Of a stretch of 64,000 bases of DNA, positions 15,235 to 23,041 are shown in pieces. Positions within the stretch are counted from its first letter, which is position 1; every line of letters begins with the position of its first letter. A program made the position numbers and the translations under genes. The DNA comes from Bradyrhizobium roseum. Its GTDB lineage: Bacteria; Pseudomonadota; Alphaproteobacteria; Rhizobiales; Xanthobacteraceae. Location of the stretch: assembly GCF_030413175.1 (NCBI RefSeq), contig NZ_CP129212.1, positions 4,092,001-4,156,000 on the forward strand, written 5' to 3'. The notes under the pieces were generated by a model. That model did no database searches. It was not told the origin of the DNA and worked only from the letters and a program-made list of their open reading frames with translations.

Positions 15235-15714
15235 ATGGACATGCCCGCCCATCCAATTGAAGATACCGGACCGCAGCCGCAATCGTTCGACATCGAGCAC
15301 GCGACCAAGGTCAATACAAACTACAGGTCGGTCGCTTGGAGTGGGCGCTATCTGCAGGTCACGCTGATGTCGATCCCCGTCGGCGGCGACATTGGCCTTG
15401 AAGCGCATCCGGAAACCGATCAGTTCCTGCGCCTCGATGCGGGCAGCGGCCGAGTGCAGATGGGATCCGCGAAGGACAAGCTGACTTTTGAAAAAACTGT
15501 CTCCAATGGTTGGTGCGTGCTCGTTCCGGCCGGGACCTGGCACAACATCACCAATATCGGCGCAACACCGATGCAGGTCTATGCGATCTATTCGCCCGCC
15601 CATCACAAGCCCGGCAAGGTGCAGGCGACGGCCGCGGCGGCTGAAGCAGATAAGGATGACGAAGCCGCGACTTGGTCAGTACAGCCAAAGCATGCGGTCG
15701 ATAAACACGGGTGA
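15235..15714 (+). CDS. Cupin-domain protein
   Basis: 159 residues from ATG 15235; an in-frame ATG at 15214 is an alternative. The single cupin barrel is seen in YLQVTLMSIPVGGDIGLEAHPETDQFLRLDAGSG (motif 1, with G-x5-H-x-E and an acidic residue) and GWCVLVPAGTWHNITNIG (motif 2, P-A-G-x-x-H-x-x-x-N). These give His/Glu ligands for a metal in the cytoplasm. Related proteins occur widely in rhizobia as cupins of unknown substrate. The C-terminus after about 130 is Ala/Lys/Asp-rich and probably disordered. It is 28 bases downstream of the F-I-H gene. Confidence 0.8.
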   Translation: MDMPAHPIEDTGPQPQSFDIEHATKVNTNYRSVAWSGRYLQVTLMSIPVGGDIGLEAHPETDQFLRLDAGSGRVQMGSAKDKLTFEKTVSNGWCVLVPAGTWHNITNIGATPMQVYAIYSPAHHKPGKVQATAAAAEADKDDEAATWSVQPKHAVDKHG

Positions 15715-15961
15715 TGGTCCATCCTCCCGGCGTCGAAGGAATCTTGCTTGGCCCTTCGCTGAGGTCATCGTTACCCATTGGGGTTTAGGAAATGTCATAG
15801 GCTTTCCGCCGCTGTTAAGCATTCTGGACAAAGAAAACGTCAAATAGATTTGCGTAGACTCCGGCCAATTACAGGAATCCAATAATTTCTCATCGCCCCA
15901 AGCTCGGCATCGAGCGGTGACTGAGAGTGTTGTGCTCCCCGCCCTATTTAGGGAGTCGATC
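15715..15961. other. Intergenic stretch, no gene seen
   Basis: About 247 moderately AT-rich bases between the cupin gene and the zinc-ribbon gene. No open frame with a ribosome site and no strong repeat was found; it probably carries the promoter of the 15962 gene. Confidence 0.4.
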
Positions 15962-16237
15962 GTGGAAAAGCACCTCCATGAGCAGAACCTCAAGCTCTAT
16001 CGCACCGGAGCTACAACGAATGATGCCGACTGGGCGCAGATGCCGCTTTGCGGGATTTGCATGCCCAAAAGCTCCTCCCGCTTGATCTGCCCGAAGTGCG
16101 GCAAGGCGATGCACTTTGTCATCGTCAAAACAGGGGGACGAAAGTTTCGGTGTATCAAGTGCGATGACGTCGACCCGATGCAGGTCCCGGACTTTCAAGC
16201 ATGGGCCAAGAGCGAACTGCGACCGCCGACAACATAA
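15962..16237 (+). CDS. Zinc-ribbon small protein with F-I-H-like N-terminus, 91 aa
   Basis: GTG at 15962 with GGGAG upstream. The N-terminus (V-E-K-H-L-H-E-Q-N-L-K-L-Y-R) aligns with the start of the F-I-H small proteins, but then the protein changes to a zinc ribbon: LCGICMPKSSSRLICPKCGKAMHFVIV, FRCIKCDDVDP. C-x-x-C (47-50) and C-P-K-C (61-64) plus a further C-x-x-C give enough ligands for one or two zinc ions. It looks like a fusion of the F-I-H N-terminus with a ribbon domain. It may bind nucleic acid or act as an adaptor; this is speculation. Confidence 0.6.
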   Translation: MEKHLHEQNLKLYRTGATTNDADWAQMPLCGICMPKSSSRLICPKCGKAMHFVIVKTGGRKFRCIKCDDVDPMQVPDFQAWAKSELRPPTT

Positions 16238-16239
16238 TG

Positions 16240-16261
16240 AAGGCCGTTGAGTCGGGGCCTT
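16240..16261 (+). terminator. Possible terminator after the zinc-ribbon gene
   Basis: AAGGCC at 16240-16245 pairs with GGCCTT at 16256-16261 across a 10-base loop, three bases after the stop at 16237 and followed by ATT. Weak T-run. Confidence 0.35.
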
Positions 16262-16292
16262 ATTGAATGCCGCCTTTTGGAGGGGTCACACC

Positions 16293-16463
16293 TTGGAACG
16301 CTTCATCCACAACGAGAACATCCGCCGATACCGAAAGCTCTTGGAACAGGAGCGGGACGAAGAAAAGCGGAACATCATCCGTAAGCTGTTGGCTGAGGAA
16401 GAGGCTAAGGACGTTCCGGCGAGTCCCGGAAGGCCGGACCATCCGAAGCATCCAAAAAGATAG
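16293..16463 (+). CDS. F-I-H family small protein, 56 aa
   Basis: TTG start at 16293 behind GGAGGGG. The product reads (M)ERFIHNENIRRYRKLLEQ then EEKRNIIRKLLAEEEAKD and a Pro-rich tail (SPGRPDHPKHPKR). The first 40 residues align without gaps to the 45774 protein and with small changes to the 15012 protein. It is predicted as a helical hairpin with a disordered tail. No neighbour suggests a partner. Function unknown. Confidence 0.6.
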   Translation: MERFIHNENIRRYRKLLEQERDEEKRNIIRKLLAEEEAKDVPASPGRPDHPKHPKR

Positions 16464-16636
16464 CTCTCTCCCAAACGGTTCTGCCACCTCATTTGATGGC
16501 CTTTTTGATTTTGACATTACCCATGTCGCCTGTCGGCCCTCAGCGAACATGTACGTACGTCAATCGATGTCCGCGCTTGAGCGCAATACGGACTCGCCAA
16601 CTCGCACGCGCGTGCTGGACGATTAGCTAGCGCGCC

Positions 16637-17086
16637 CTAGAACATCCCGTTGCCGTTCGCGGCCTTTTCCGGAATCTCCTGCACGACGTCCCAGTGCTCG
16701 ACGATCTTGCCGTTCTCGAGCCTGAAGATGTCGACGATGGCGCGGCCGCGCGTGTCCTTTTCGCGCACGCTGTGGACGTGCAGGATCACGTAGTCGCCGT
16801 CGGCGAAGGCGCGCTTGATCTCGCTGCGCGAGTCCGGGAATTTTTCCTTGAGGAAGCCGATGAAGGCCTTGAAGCCCTCGATGCCGTCAGGCGCCGTCGG
16901 ATTGTGCTGGATGTAGCGCGGGCCGAAGAATTTCGATGCCGCCTCGAAATCCTTCCTGTTGAGGCCGGCCTCGTAGAATTCGAGCACGGTCTTCTTGTTG
17001 GCCTCCTGCGTCGCCGCATCTGCGGCGAGAGCCGGCGAAGCCAGCAACGAAACTGCTCCGACGAAGGCGACGAGGATGTTTCGCAT
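16637..17086 (-). CDS. Secreted SnoaL/NTF2-like protein
   Basis: 149 residues with a signal peptide (MRNILVAFVGAVSLLASPALA, cleaved before A-D). The mature part has the SnoaL-like order: VLEFYEAGLNRKDFEAASKFFGPRYIQHNPTAPDGIEGFKAFI, then strand VILHVHSVREKDTRGRAIVDIFRLENGKIVEHWDVVQEIPE. Members have a cone-shaped alpha+beta barrel and may be polyketide cyclases or have no known activity. Periplasmic location is implied. The ATG at 17084-17086 has GGGGG upstream. It is 41 bp downstream of the serine hydrolase gene on the same strand, so co-transcription is likely. Confidence 0.8.
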   Translation of the reverse strand: MRNILVAFVGAVSLLASPALAADAATQEANKKTVLEFYEAGLNRKDFEAASKFFGPRYIQHNPTAPDGIEGFKAFIGFLKEKFPDSRSEIKRAFADGDYVILHVHSVREKDTRGRAIVDIFRLENGKIVEHWDVVQEIPEKAANGNGMF

Positions 17087-17127
17087 GTTTCCCCCAGTGC
17101 AATCTTGTTGACGTTTACGCCGGAAGC

Positions 17128-18366
17128 CTACCAGCTTCCGAATCTGCCGACGACCCCGCGCCATAGCGCGTCACGTTCACGGCCGAGGCTTTCCTTTCCG
17201 ACGCTGGCGTTCTTCGCCACCGCGGTAACCACCATCACCAGCTTGAGTTCGGGATCGACGAAGATCGACTGCCCGTAGACGCCGAGCAGCGCGAACCGCC
17301 GCTTCTCGCCGGGGAACAGCCAGAACTGGTAGCCATAGCCGAAATACGGCGTTGCCTTGCGCGGCGCGAACGCCTCGGGTTGGCGGTGCCAGTCGGTGGC
17401 GTCGCGCAGATAGTCTTTCGGTAGGATCTGCCGGCCGTCGAGTGCGCCGTCATTCGCCAGCAGCATGCCGAGACGGCCATAGTCGCGCAGCACCGCGTTG
17501 AAACTCCCCGCGCCCACTTCGGTGCCGTCCCGCATCCTGATCCAGGTCGCATCGGCCTCCGCGCCCATGGGTTGCCACAGCCGGGTCGTGAGATATTCGC
17601 TCATGGAGGAGCCGGTGACCGCGCGTAGCAACAGCGTCAGCGCCACCGTCTGGTTGGACGCATAGTGAAAGCGCGCCCCCTGCTCGACCTCGCGGGTCGT
17701 GAACATGCGCAGCGCCACGACCGAGTCATGTGCGATGCGGGCCCGGGTGAACTTCGCCAGATCGTCGTCGCCGTCGTAGCTTTCCTGAAACGGTACCCCT
17801 GACGCCATCCGCAGCATGTTGCGGATCGTCGTCTCGCCATAGGGATTGCCGGCCAGTTGAGGCACATATTTGGCAATAGCATCGTCGAGCGAGGCAATCT
17901 TCTTCTCGGCCAGCGCCAGCCCCACCGCGATACTGACGATGGATTTCGCGATCGAGTGCGACACGAAACGGTTGTCCGGTTTGCGGTCGTATTGATAGCG
18001 CTCGGCCAGCACCTGGCCGTCCTTGATCAGGAGGAAGCCGGTCACACGCTGGCGATTGAGGAAGTCGTCGAGCGAAAGCCCCTGCTGTTCAAACCGGTAT
18101 TCGATCTTCGGCGCGCTGGAAATTTTCGGCAGCGGACGCGGCGCGGCCGCCTTCTTCAGCGTGTAGTGCGGCAGGATGCCGTCGAGGTGGCTGAACGATC
18201 CGACCCGGACGCGTTCGTCATAGAACCAGTTGGCAGGCGAGCCTAACGGATAGCCGGCCGCCTTCCCCAACAGTTCCTCATCGGGCGCCGCACGGGCCGG
18301 CAGGACCAGCGCGAAAAACACCGCGCATGAGATCAGGATTCGTCCCGGCTGCATTGGCTGGCTCAC
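17128..18366 (-). CDS. Secreted serine hydrolase (class C beta-lactamase / 6-aminohexanoate-dimer hydrolase type)
   Basis: 412 residues (ATG at 18364-18366 or 18352-18354) with a signal peptide (LISCAVFFALVLPARA). The serine beta-lactamase fold is shown by VSHSIAKSIVSIAVG, in which S-I-A-K is the S-x-x-K nucleophile motif (near 133), ARFHYASNQT with the Y-x-N-type motif, and a C-terminal region FALLGVYGQSIFVDPELKLVMVVT. Such enzymes act on beta-lactams, esters or small amides such as nylon oligomers; the true substrate is unknown. It probably forms an operon with the SnoaL-like gene 41 bp downstream. Confidence 0.8.
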   Translation of the reverse strand: MSQPMQPGRILISCAVFFALVLPARAAPDEELLGKAAGYPLGSPANWFYDERVRVGSFSHLDGILPHYTLKKAAAPRPLPKISSAPKIEYRFEQQGLSLDDFLNRQRVTGFLLIKDGQVLAERYQYDRKPDNRFVSHSIAKSIVSIAVGLALAEKKIASLDDAIAKYVPQLAGNPYGETTIRNMLRMASGVPFQESYDGDDDLAKFTRARIAHDSVVALRMFTTREVEQGARFHYASNQTVALTLLLRAVTGSSMSEYLTTRLWQPMGAEADATWIRMRDGTEVGAGSFNAVLRDYGRLGMLLANDGALDGRQILPKDYLRDATDWHRQPEAFAPRKATPYFGYGYQFWLFPGEKRRFALLGVYGQSIFVDPELKLVMVVTAVAKNASVGKESLGRERDALWRGVVGRFGSW

Positions 18367-18446
18367 GCAGATCGTTGACCAGCGACTGCCTTACAATGAC
18401 CGTTGGCGGCGTGTCGAGCCTGCGGGGATGCTGAAGAGAGCTTGAC

Positions 18447-18845
18447 TTACTGGTTCGTCGCCGGCTCAAACATGCATTGCAGCGTCGGCTTGGCGATCTT
18501 GGTGAAGGTCGGGCCGATTTCAGCCTGCTTCGACGCCGGCACCCACGCGGTCTCGATCGTCGGCACACCGGTCTCGCTGATGCCGCGCAGCAGCGCTTCG
18601 CGCAAATCGGCATCTTCCACGGTTGCCGCCGCGTAATCGTGCAGGCAACGGCACACGCTTTCGGGATGCGCCCAGCGGCCGACCATGCGAGGCGCGCAAA
18701 GCCGCACGAACTCGCCGCGCGGATCGGGCATCTTGAACAGCGAACGGAAAGAAGTCTGTGGCGTCTGGAACTGGACCTGCGCCTGCGCTGCGCCGCTGAG
18801 AAGGAGGATCGACAGGAATACTGCGGAACAGATGCGTACCGACAT
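18447..18845 (-). CDS. Secreted hypothetical protein, 132 aa
   Basis: It has a typical signal peptide (ICSAVFLSILLLSGAAQA before Q) and a mature domain of about 110 residues with several cysteines (RLCAPRM, SVCRCLHDYAA, QCMFEP) that suggest disulfides. It is helical around EDADLREALLRGISETG. It is probably periplasmic. The ATG at 18843-18845 starts just after a short CTTTACC-rich region without a strong site. It resembles proteins found near Bradyrhizobium envelope genes but I cannot name a family. The next leftward gene, the serine hydrolase, starts 80 bp away. Confidence 0.65.
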   Translation of the reverse strand: MSVRICSAVFLSILLLSGAAQAQVQFQTPQTSFRSLFKMPDPRGEFVRLCAPRMVGRWAHPESVCRCLHDYAAATVEDADLREALLRGISETGVPTIETAWVPASKQAEIGPTFTKIAKPTLQCMFEPATNQ

Positions 18846-18889
18846 GAAGACCCTTTACCGGCGATCTCTTGACGAAGCCCTCGCCACGC

Positions 18890-19051
18890 TCACTTGGCCG
18901 CCACGAACATAGGCTGGAGCGCGGAGGTTGCAACCGGTGAGCCATAATAGGCAAACGTGCCGACGCCGGGAAGGTTCTGATCGGAAAAGCCAGCCATCGA
19001 GGGTCCGGCGAGCGTGAAGACGAAAGCGAGGATGAAGCTGGCCGTCCGCAT
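18890..19051 (-). CDS. Small secreted protein, 53 aa
   Basis: Starts MRTASFILAFVFTLAGPSMAG, a classic signal peptide, with GGAGA eight bases upstream of the ATG at 19049-19051. The mature part is about 30 residues (SDQNLPGVGTFAYYGSPVA..) without cysteine. Exported micro-proteins with the L-P-G-V-G-T-F-A-Y core are, from memory, conserved in Bradyrhizobium. The longer frame up to 19390 is low-quality sequence and rejected. Confidence 0.55.
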   Translation of the reverse strand: MRTASFILAFVFTLAGPSMAGFSDQNLPGVGTFAYYGSPVATSALQPMFVAAK

Positions 19052-19704
19052 CTGACTGTCTCCGCTTGTCCCGTGGCCGGCAGCGCCCGCCGCCTCGTTG
19101 TCCGCGTGATAGCCGCCGGCTGTTTCCGGACATCTGCGCCAAAATGGAAAATGGTTTCTTGGCGCAGGAGAATTGTTTCGTCGGCGCCGCCGGATGAAAC
19201 ACTGCCCGGAAAAACCCAATGACTTCAGAGCAGACGCGGCCCGTCGAAAGATCAAGCTGAATGCGGGCCGGCCGGTCACCGGGCCTTTCCGGCGCCTTTG
19301 GCTCGGGGAAAGCCTTTCGTCCACCCGGTGACCGGATGAGCCCTGCCGCCGTCCAGAAGACTCGGTCGAACGCCGTGCAACTTTGCGCATGTCGGCGCGT
19401 TATCGACCAAGCCTCGACAAAGGATAGACGTCGTGGGTAGTGGCAACATCCGCGTTGGCAGTGCGACCCCGCCCCCCAACCGGGCCAGCCGGCGGAGCGT
19501 CAGGCGGAAGCCCCAGAGCATCCCGTGCCCCCTTGTGGTGCAATGTTACAGCAAGGCGACGAATTCTGCGGCATCGTCTCCTCGCCGCAGAAATTTCTGC
19601 ATCTGGTCGGGTGCCGCGAACGCAAGCCCGACCCCGGCCGGAAGGCCCGTCCGTATCCAAATCCGGTCAAGGAGTAGGCCTCATCAGCCCCGATCGGAAT
19701 CCGA
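19052..19704. other. Long intergenic region with an inverted repeat and one doubtful micro-ORF
   Basis: About 650 bases with no confident gene. CCGGTCACCGGG at 19272-19283 and CCCGGTGACCGG at 19324-19335 are inverted copies 40 bases apart, each nearly palindromic. The possible 44-aa frame at 19543 is listed separately. Several long frames on both strands here have Arg/Pro/Ser-rich products and look random. Confidence 0.4.
19543..19677 (+). CDS. Possible micro-protein, 44 aa
   Basis: ATG at 19543 gives MLQQGDEFCGIVSSPQKFLHLVGC and a Lys/Pro/Arg tail ending NPVKE. The composition is more protein-like than other frames in this gap, with two cysteines. No convincing ribosome site (only GTGGTG) is seen and an opposing frame is also open. 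Treat as tentative. Confidence 0.25.
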   Translation: MLQQGDEFCGIVSSPQKFLHLVGCRERKPDPGRKARPYPNPVKE

Positions 19705-20253
19705 CTACTGGATGAACTCACCGCATTTCTGAATCGCGGCGTCACCCGCCCCCCAGGGCATGATCGGCACCGAGGACGTCGAGTTCTTCGGCGAGCCCTC
19801 GATCAGCCTGTCTGAATACACCATGTAGACCAGCACGTTGCGCTTGGCATCGCAGCCGCGAACGATCTGCATCTTCTTGAAGAACAGCGAGCGGCGCTGG
19901 CGGAACATATCGTCGCCCTGCTCCAGCTTGTGCTTGAACTTGATCGGACCGATCTGGCGGCATGCCAGGGAAATATCGGAGACTTCCTCCGCGAGGCCAA
20001 GCCACCCCTTGTAGCCGCCCTTTTCCGGCACCGTGAAGTGACAGGCCACCCCTTCGATTTCGGGATCGTCGAGCGCATAGGTGGCGAGCTTGTCGTTCGG
20101 GCTCAGCCATTTGAATACCGTCGAGCGGCGGAAAATGAGGTCGGGTTCTTCGGCAGCCCACGCGGGCGTCACCTGCCAGAGCATGAGCGCCAACGCCGCC
20201 AAGGCCAGCATTCTCCACTTCCTGTCGCACTTGATGATGGCCTTGGATGTCAT
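19705..20253 (-). CDS. creA: CreA family protein
   Basis: 182 residues with a signal peptide (ALAALALMLWQVTPAWA). The mature domain has the CreA pattern: FRRSTVFKWLSPNDKLATYALDDPEIEGVACHFTVPEKGG, SDISLACRQIGPI, FFKKMQIVRGCDAKRNVLVYMVYSDRLIEGSPKNSTSSVPI. CreA is a small periplasmic protein of unknown activity, first named from its position near creBCD in E. coli. No creBCD genes are present here. Two cysteine pairs may form disulfides. It is divergent from the L,D-transpeptidase gene, about 250 bp apart, so both act in the envelope but need not be linked. Confidence 0.85.
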   Translation of the reverse strand: MTSKAIIKCDRKWRMLALAALALMLWQVTPAWAAEEPDLIFRRSTVFKWLSPNDKLATYALDDPEIEGVACHFTVPEKGGYKGWLGLAEEVSDISLACRQIGPIKFKHKLEQGDDMFRQRRSLFFKKMQIVRGCDAKRNVLVYMVYSDRLIEGSPKNSTSSVPIMPWGAGDAAIQKCGEFIQ

Positions 20254-20501
20254 TGATTTCTCCGCTGAAGGGCTCGCCGTCTATGTAGTGGTGGAAAGCC
20301 GCACAGGAAGGCCGCCGCCCCTGCACCGGCCTGGGTCCTGGAATGGGCCGCGCTTTAACAGATTGTGAGGCTTTTTTGCTACGATTGAGCCGAAAAGCGC
20401 TGGAATCTGAAGGCTTACGCTGGTGAACGCTTTTCGCCTTTGCGACAACAAACAATTATTGGAAGCGTAGATTCGAGTAATCTTATTTGAGGATCAAGCG
20501 C

Positions 20502-22178
20502 GTGAGCGGGCATCGGTTTTTGAGTACGGGTATTGCGGGCGTAACGGGTTCCAGACAGCGTTCTTGGCAGATCGCGCTGCTCACCGCGGCCGGTACCCTG
20601 GTCGCGATCCCCCAGGCGGATGCCGCCACCCTGTTCTACTGGCAGGACTCCGATCCCGGCTATTACCGCCCGGCGCCGACGGTGCAGCCGCGCAAGCCGG
20701 TGGCCCGCAAGCCTTCCGCCAGAAAAGACGCGGCCATCAGGGAAACCAACGCCAAGCCGCAGGGCCCACTGATCATCGCCGTCTCGATCGATCAGCAGAA
20801 GGTCCGCGTCTACGACGCCAATGGCCTGTTCGCCGAGAGCCCGGTGTCGACGGGCATGAAGGGGCACACGACCCCGATGGGCGTGTTCAGTGTCATCCAG
20901 AAGAACAAGATGCACCGCTCCAACATCTACAGCGGCGCACCGATGCCCTACATGCAACGTATCACCTGGTCGGGCATCGCCCTGCACGCCGGAGTATTGC
21001 CCGGCTACCCGGCCTCGCACGGCTGCATCCGCATGCCGATGGCGTTTGCCGTCAAGATGTGGAACTGGACCCGGATGGGCGCGCGCGTGATCATCACGCC
21101 CGGCCTGGTCACGCCGGCCCAGTTCGCCCATCCGTTGCTGGTGGCGCAGAAAGTCGTGCCGCAGCCGCTTATCGCGAACGATCCGGCGACCGACGCGCCC
21201 GCGGTCAAGGGTGACAAGGGCGCGGATGCGGGACCAGCGATCAAGCCCGCCAAAAATCTTGCCGATGCGGAGACGAGCCTCGATCTCCGGCCGACCGTGG
21301 GGCACGCCACGCTGCGGCGGGAACGAACCCACACCGCGGATGCCGGCAGCGCGCTGTCGGCAGCCAATGCCGTCGTCACCATGTCCGACGCAACGCCGGC
21401 CGCCGCCACGGCTCCGCCTGCCAACGATGCGCCGACCGCTGACGCCAAGCCGGATACGACGCCGGCTGCAGAGGCCGCAGCCGCTGCGCCGTCCGCCGAG
21501 ACGAAAGCCGAAGCCAGCGCAGAAGCAAAACCCGACGCGGCCAACGTCGAGGCTCCGACGGCAGCGATCGTCAAGGCTGAGGAATTGAAGCCTGCTGAAG
21601 CCAAGCCCGCTGAACCCGCCAAGGCGGCCGAGGCTCCGTCCGTCGCACCGGATGCCAAGAAAGATACGGCGCGTCTGCCAGGCGGTGAGAAGATTGCCAA
21701 GGCCGACCCGCCGAAGCGCCCGGGCCAGATCGCGGTGTTCGTGAGCCGCAAGGATTCAAAACTGTACGTCCGCGAGAGTTTCAAGCCGCAGTTCGACGTG
21801 CCGATCACCATCGCGCCGAGCGACAGGCCGCTGGGCACGCATGTCTTCACCGCCGAAGCCGACAAGAAGGATCCCAATCTGTTGCGCTGGTCGGTGGTCT
21901 CGATGCCGGTCACCGCGCGAAACGCCGCGCGGACCGACGATGAGGCTCGCCCTGCACGGAGCCGCAAGGTCTCTGGCAGTGCGCCGATCGAAGCAAAACC
22001 GCTTCCGCTCGCCAACGGCCCGGCCGAGGCGCTCGACCGTATATCTATCGCGCCCGAGGCGATGGCGCGGATCGCGGAAGTCCTGACCACCGGCGGCTCG
22101 ATCGTGGTGTCCGATCACGGCATCAACCAGGGCGGCGAAACCGGCGAAGGCACCGACTTCATCGTTCCGCTGCGGTAG
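20502..22178 (+). CDS. L,D-transpeptidase (YkuD) with a second, degenerate YkuD-like domain
   Basis: 558 residues from GTG 20502 (TGAGGA eight bases upstream); a TTG at 20487 is possible. A signal or membrane segment near the start (IALLTAAGTLVAIPQADA) precedes the catalytic domain: LIIAVSIDQQKVRVYDANG, TPMGVFSV, IALHAGVLPGY, and the S-H-G-C-I-R-M active site with its nucleophile Cys (about 173). A long Ala/Pro/Glu-rich linker (about 235-410) follows. The C-terminal 150 residues repeat the fold pattern (QIAVFVSRKDSKLYVRES, RPLGTHVFTA, GGSIVVSDHG) but lack the Cys motif. It makes 3-3 cross-links in peptidoglycan, or anchors proteins to it, in the periplasm. Confidence 0.85.
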   Translation: MSGHRFLSTGIAGVTGSRQRSWQIALLTAAGTLVAIPQADAATLFYWQDSDPGYYRPAPTVQPRKPVARKPSARKDAAIRETNAKPQGPLIIAVSIDQQKVRVYDANGLFAESPVSTGMKGHTTPMGVFSVIQKNKMHRSNIYSGAPMPYMQRITWSGIALHAGVLPGYPASHGCIRMPMAFAVKMWNWTRMGARVIITPGLVTPAQFAHPLLVAQKVVPQPLIANDPATDAPAVKGDKGADAGPAIKPAKNLADAETSLDLRPTVGHATLRRERTHTADAGSALSAANAVVTMSDATPAAATAPPANDAPTADAKPDTTPAAEAAAAAPSAETKAEASAEAKPDAANVEAPTAAIVKAEELKPAEAKPAEPAKAAEAPSVAPDAKKDTARLPGGEKIAKADPPKRPGQIAVFVSRKDSKLYVRESFKPQFDVPITIAPSDRPLGTHVFTAEADKKDPNLLRWSVVSMPVTARNAARTDDEARPARSRKVSGSAPIEAKPLPLANGPAEALDRISIAPEAMARIAEVLTTGGSIVVSDHGINQGGETGEGTDFIVPLR

Positions 22179-22272
22179 CGCCATAACGGCTTGTTGAAGG
22201 CTGCGTCCCGCGCGTTGCGATATGCTTTGCGCAACGTGAACCGCAGCCCAAAACATTTCGTCGAGGTTTCCC

Positions 22273-22863
22273 ATGATGGACCGCAGGAGCGTGGTATCGG
22301 CGGCGCTGGCAGCGATCGCGGCCGCTGCCGCGAGCAGGCAAGCCCTGGCGCAGTCCGGCATGAGCCGGATCACGGCTTACGGTTTTTCATTTCCCGGATT
22401 GGCCGGCGGCGATATCCGGCTTTCCGAGTTCGCCGGAAAGCCGATCATGATCGTCAACACCGCGTCGCTCTGTGGCTTCACCCCGCAATATGCCGGACTG
22501 CAGGAATTGTGGACCGAATTTCACGACCGCGGCCTGATGATCATCGGCGTCCCCTCCAACGATTTCGGCGGCCAGGAGCCGGGTGGCGCAGCCGAAATTG
22601 CCGCGACGGCGCAGCACCACCACGTCGCCTTTCCGATCGCTGCGAAGGCCGCAGTCAAGGGACCGAACGCGCATCCGTTCTACAAATGGGCGGCGGAAGC
22701 GCGACCGAAGGATGTTCCGCGCTGGAACTTCCACAAATACCTGATCGGTCGCGACGGATATATCGCCGACGTTTTCCCGCAGTCCGTCGAACCCGTAGAT
22801 ACACGGGTGAAAACCGCCATTGCGCGGGCTCTGAGTCAAAGCGTTTCCGAACGGGCCGGGTAA
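22273..22863 (+). CDS. Glutathione peroxidase, exported type
   Basis: 196 residues beginning with two Met codons and a signal-like segment (AALAAIAAAAASRQALA). The thioredoxin-fold GPx domain is complete: IVNTASLCGFTPQYAGLQELW with the active Cys (about 63), GVPSNDFGGQEPG with the conserved Gln, and WNFHKYLIGRDGYI with the Trp/Asn pair of the tetrad. It is a Cys-GPx that reduces hydroperoxides, in bacteria usually with thioredoxin. A signal peptide suggests a periplasmic or Tat/Sec-exported enzyme. It lies about 95 bp after the L,D-transpeptidase gene on the same strand. Confidence 0.85.
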   Translation: MMDRRSVVSAALAAIAAAAASRQALAQSGMSRITAYGFSFPGLAGGDIRLSEFAGKPIMIVNTASLCGFTPQYAGLQELWTEFHDRGLMIIGVPSNDFGGQEPGGAAEIAATAQHHHVAFPIAAKAAVKGPNAHPFYKWAAEARPKDVPRWNFHKYLIGRDGYIADVFPQSVEPVDTRVKTAIARALSQSVSERAG

Positions 22864-23041
22864 CGATTCGCGCCAGGAAAACGCGTCAAAAAGACCACAA
22901 GAGTCCTGAATTGACTGCAGCATTACAAATCGGCTGGGCGCAACCGCGGACGTTGCGTTGGCGCGGCTGGTCCGACTAGATTACTGTGAATCGGGCATGG
23001 GACGCCGGGCGGCGGCAGGATTCGAATCTAAGGAAAACAAG

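Noticed and set aside
16567..16583. Similarity of GTCCGCGCTTGAGCGC to the palindrome at 12811
   Set aside because: Only a short shared core; too little to claim a repeat family from two partial matches.
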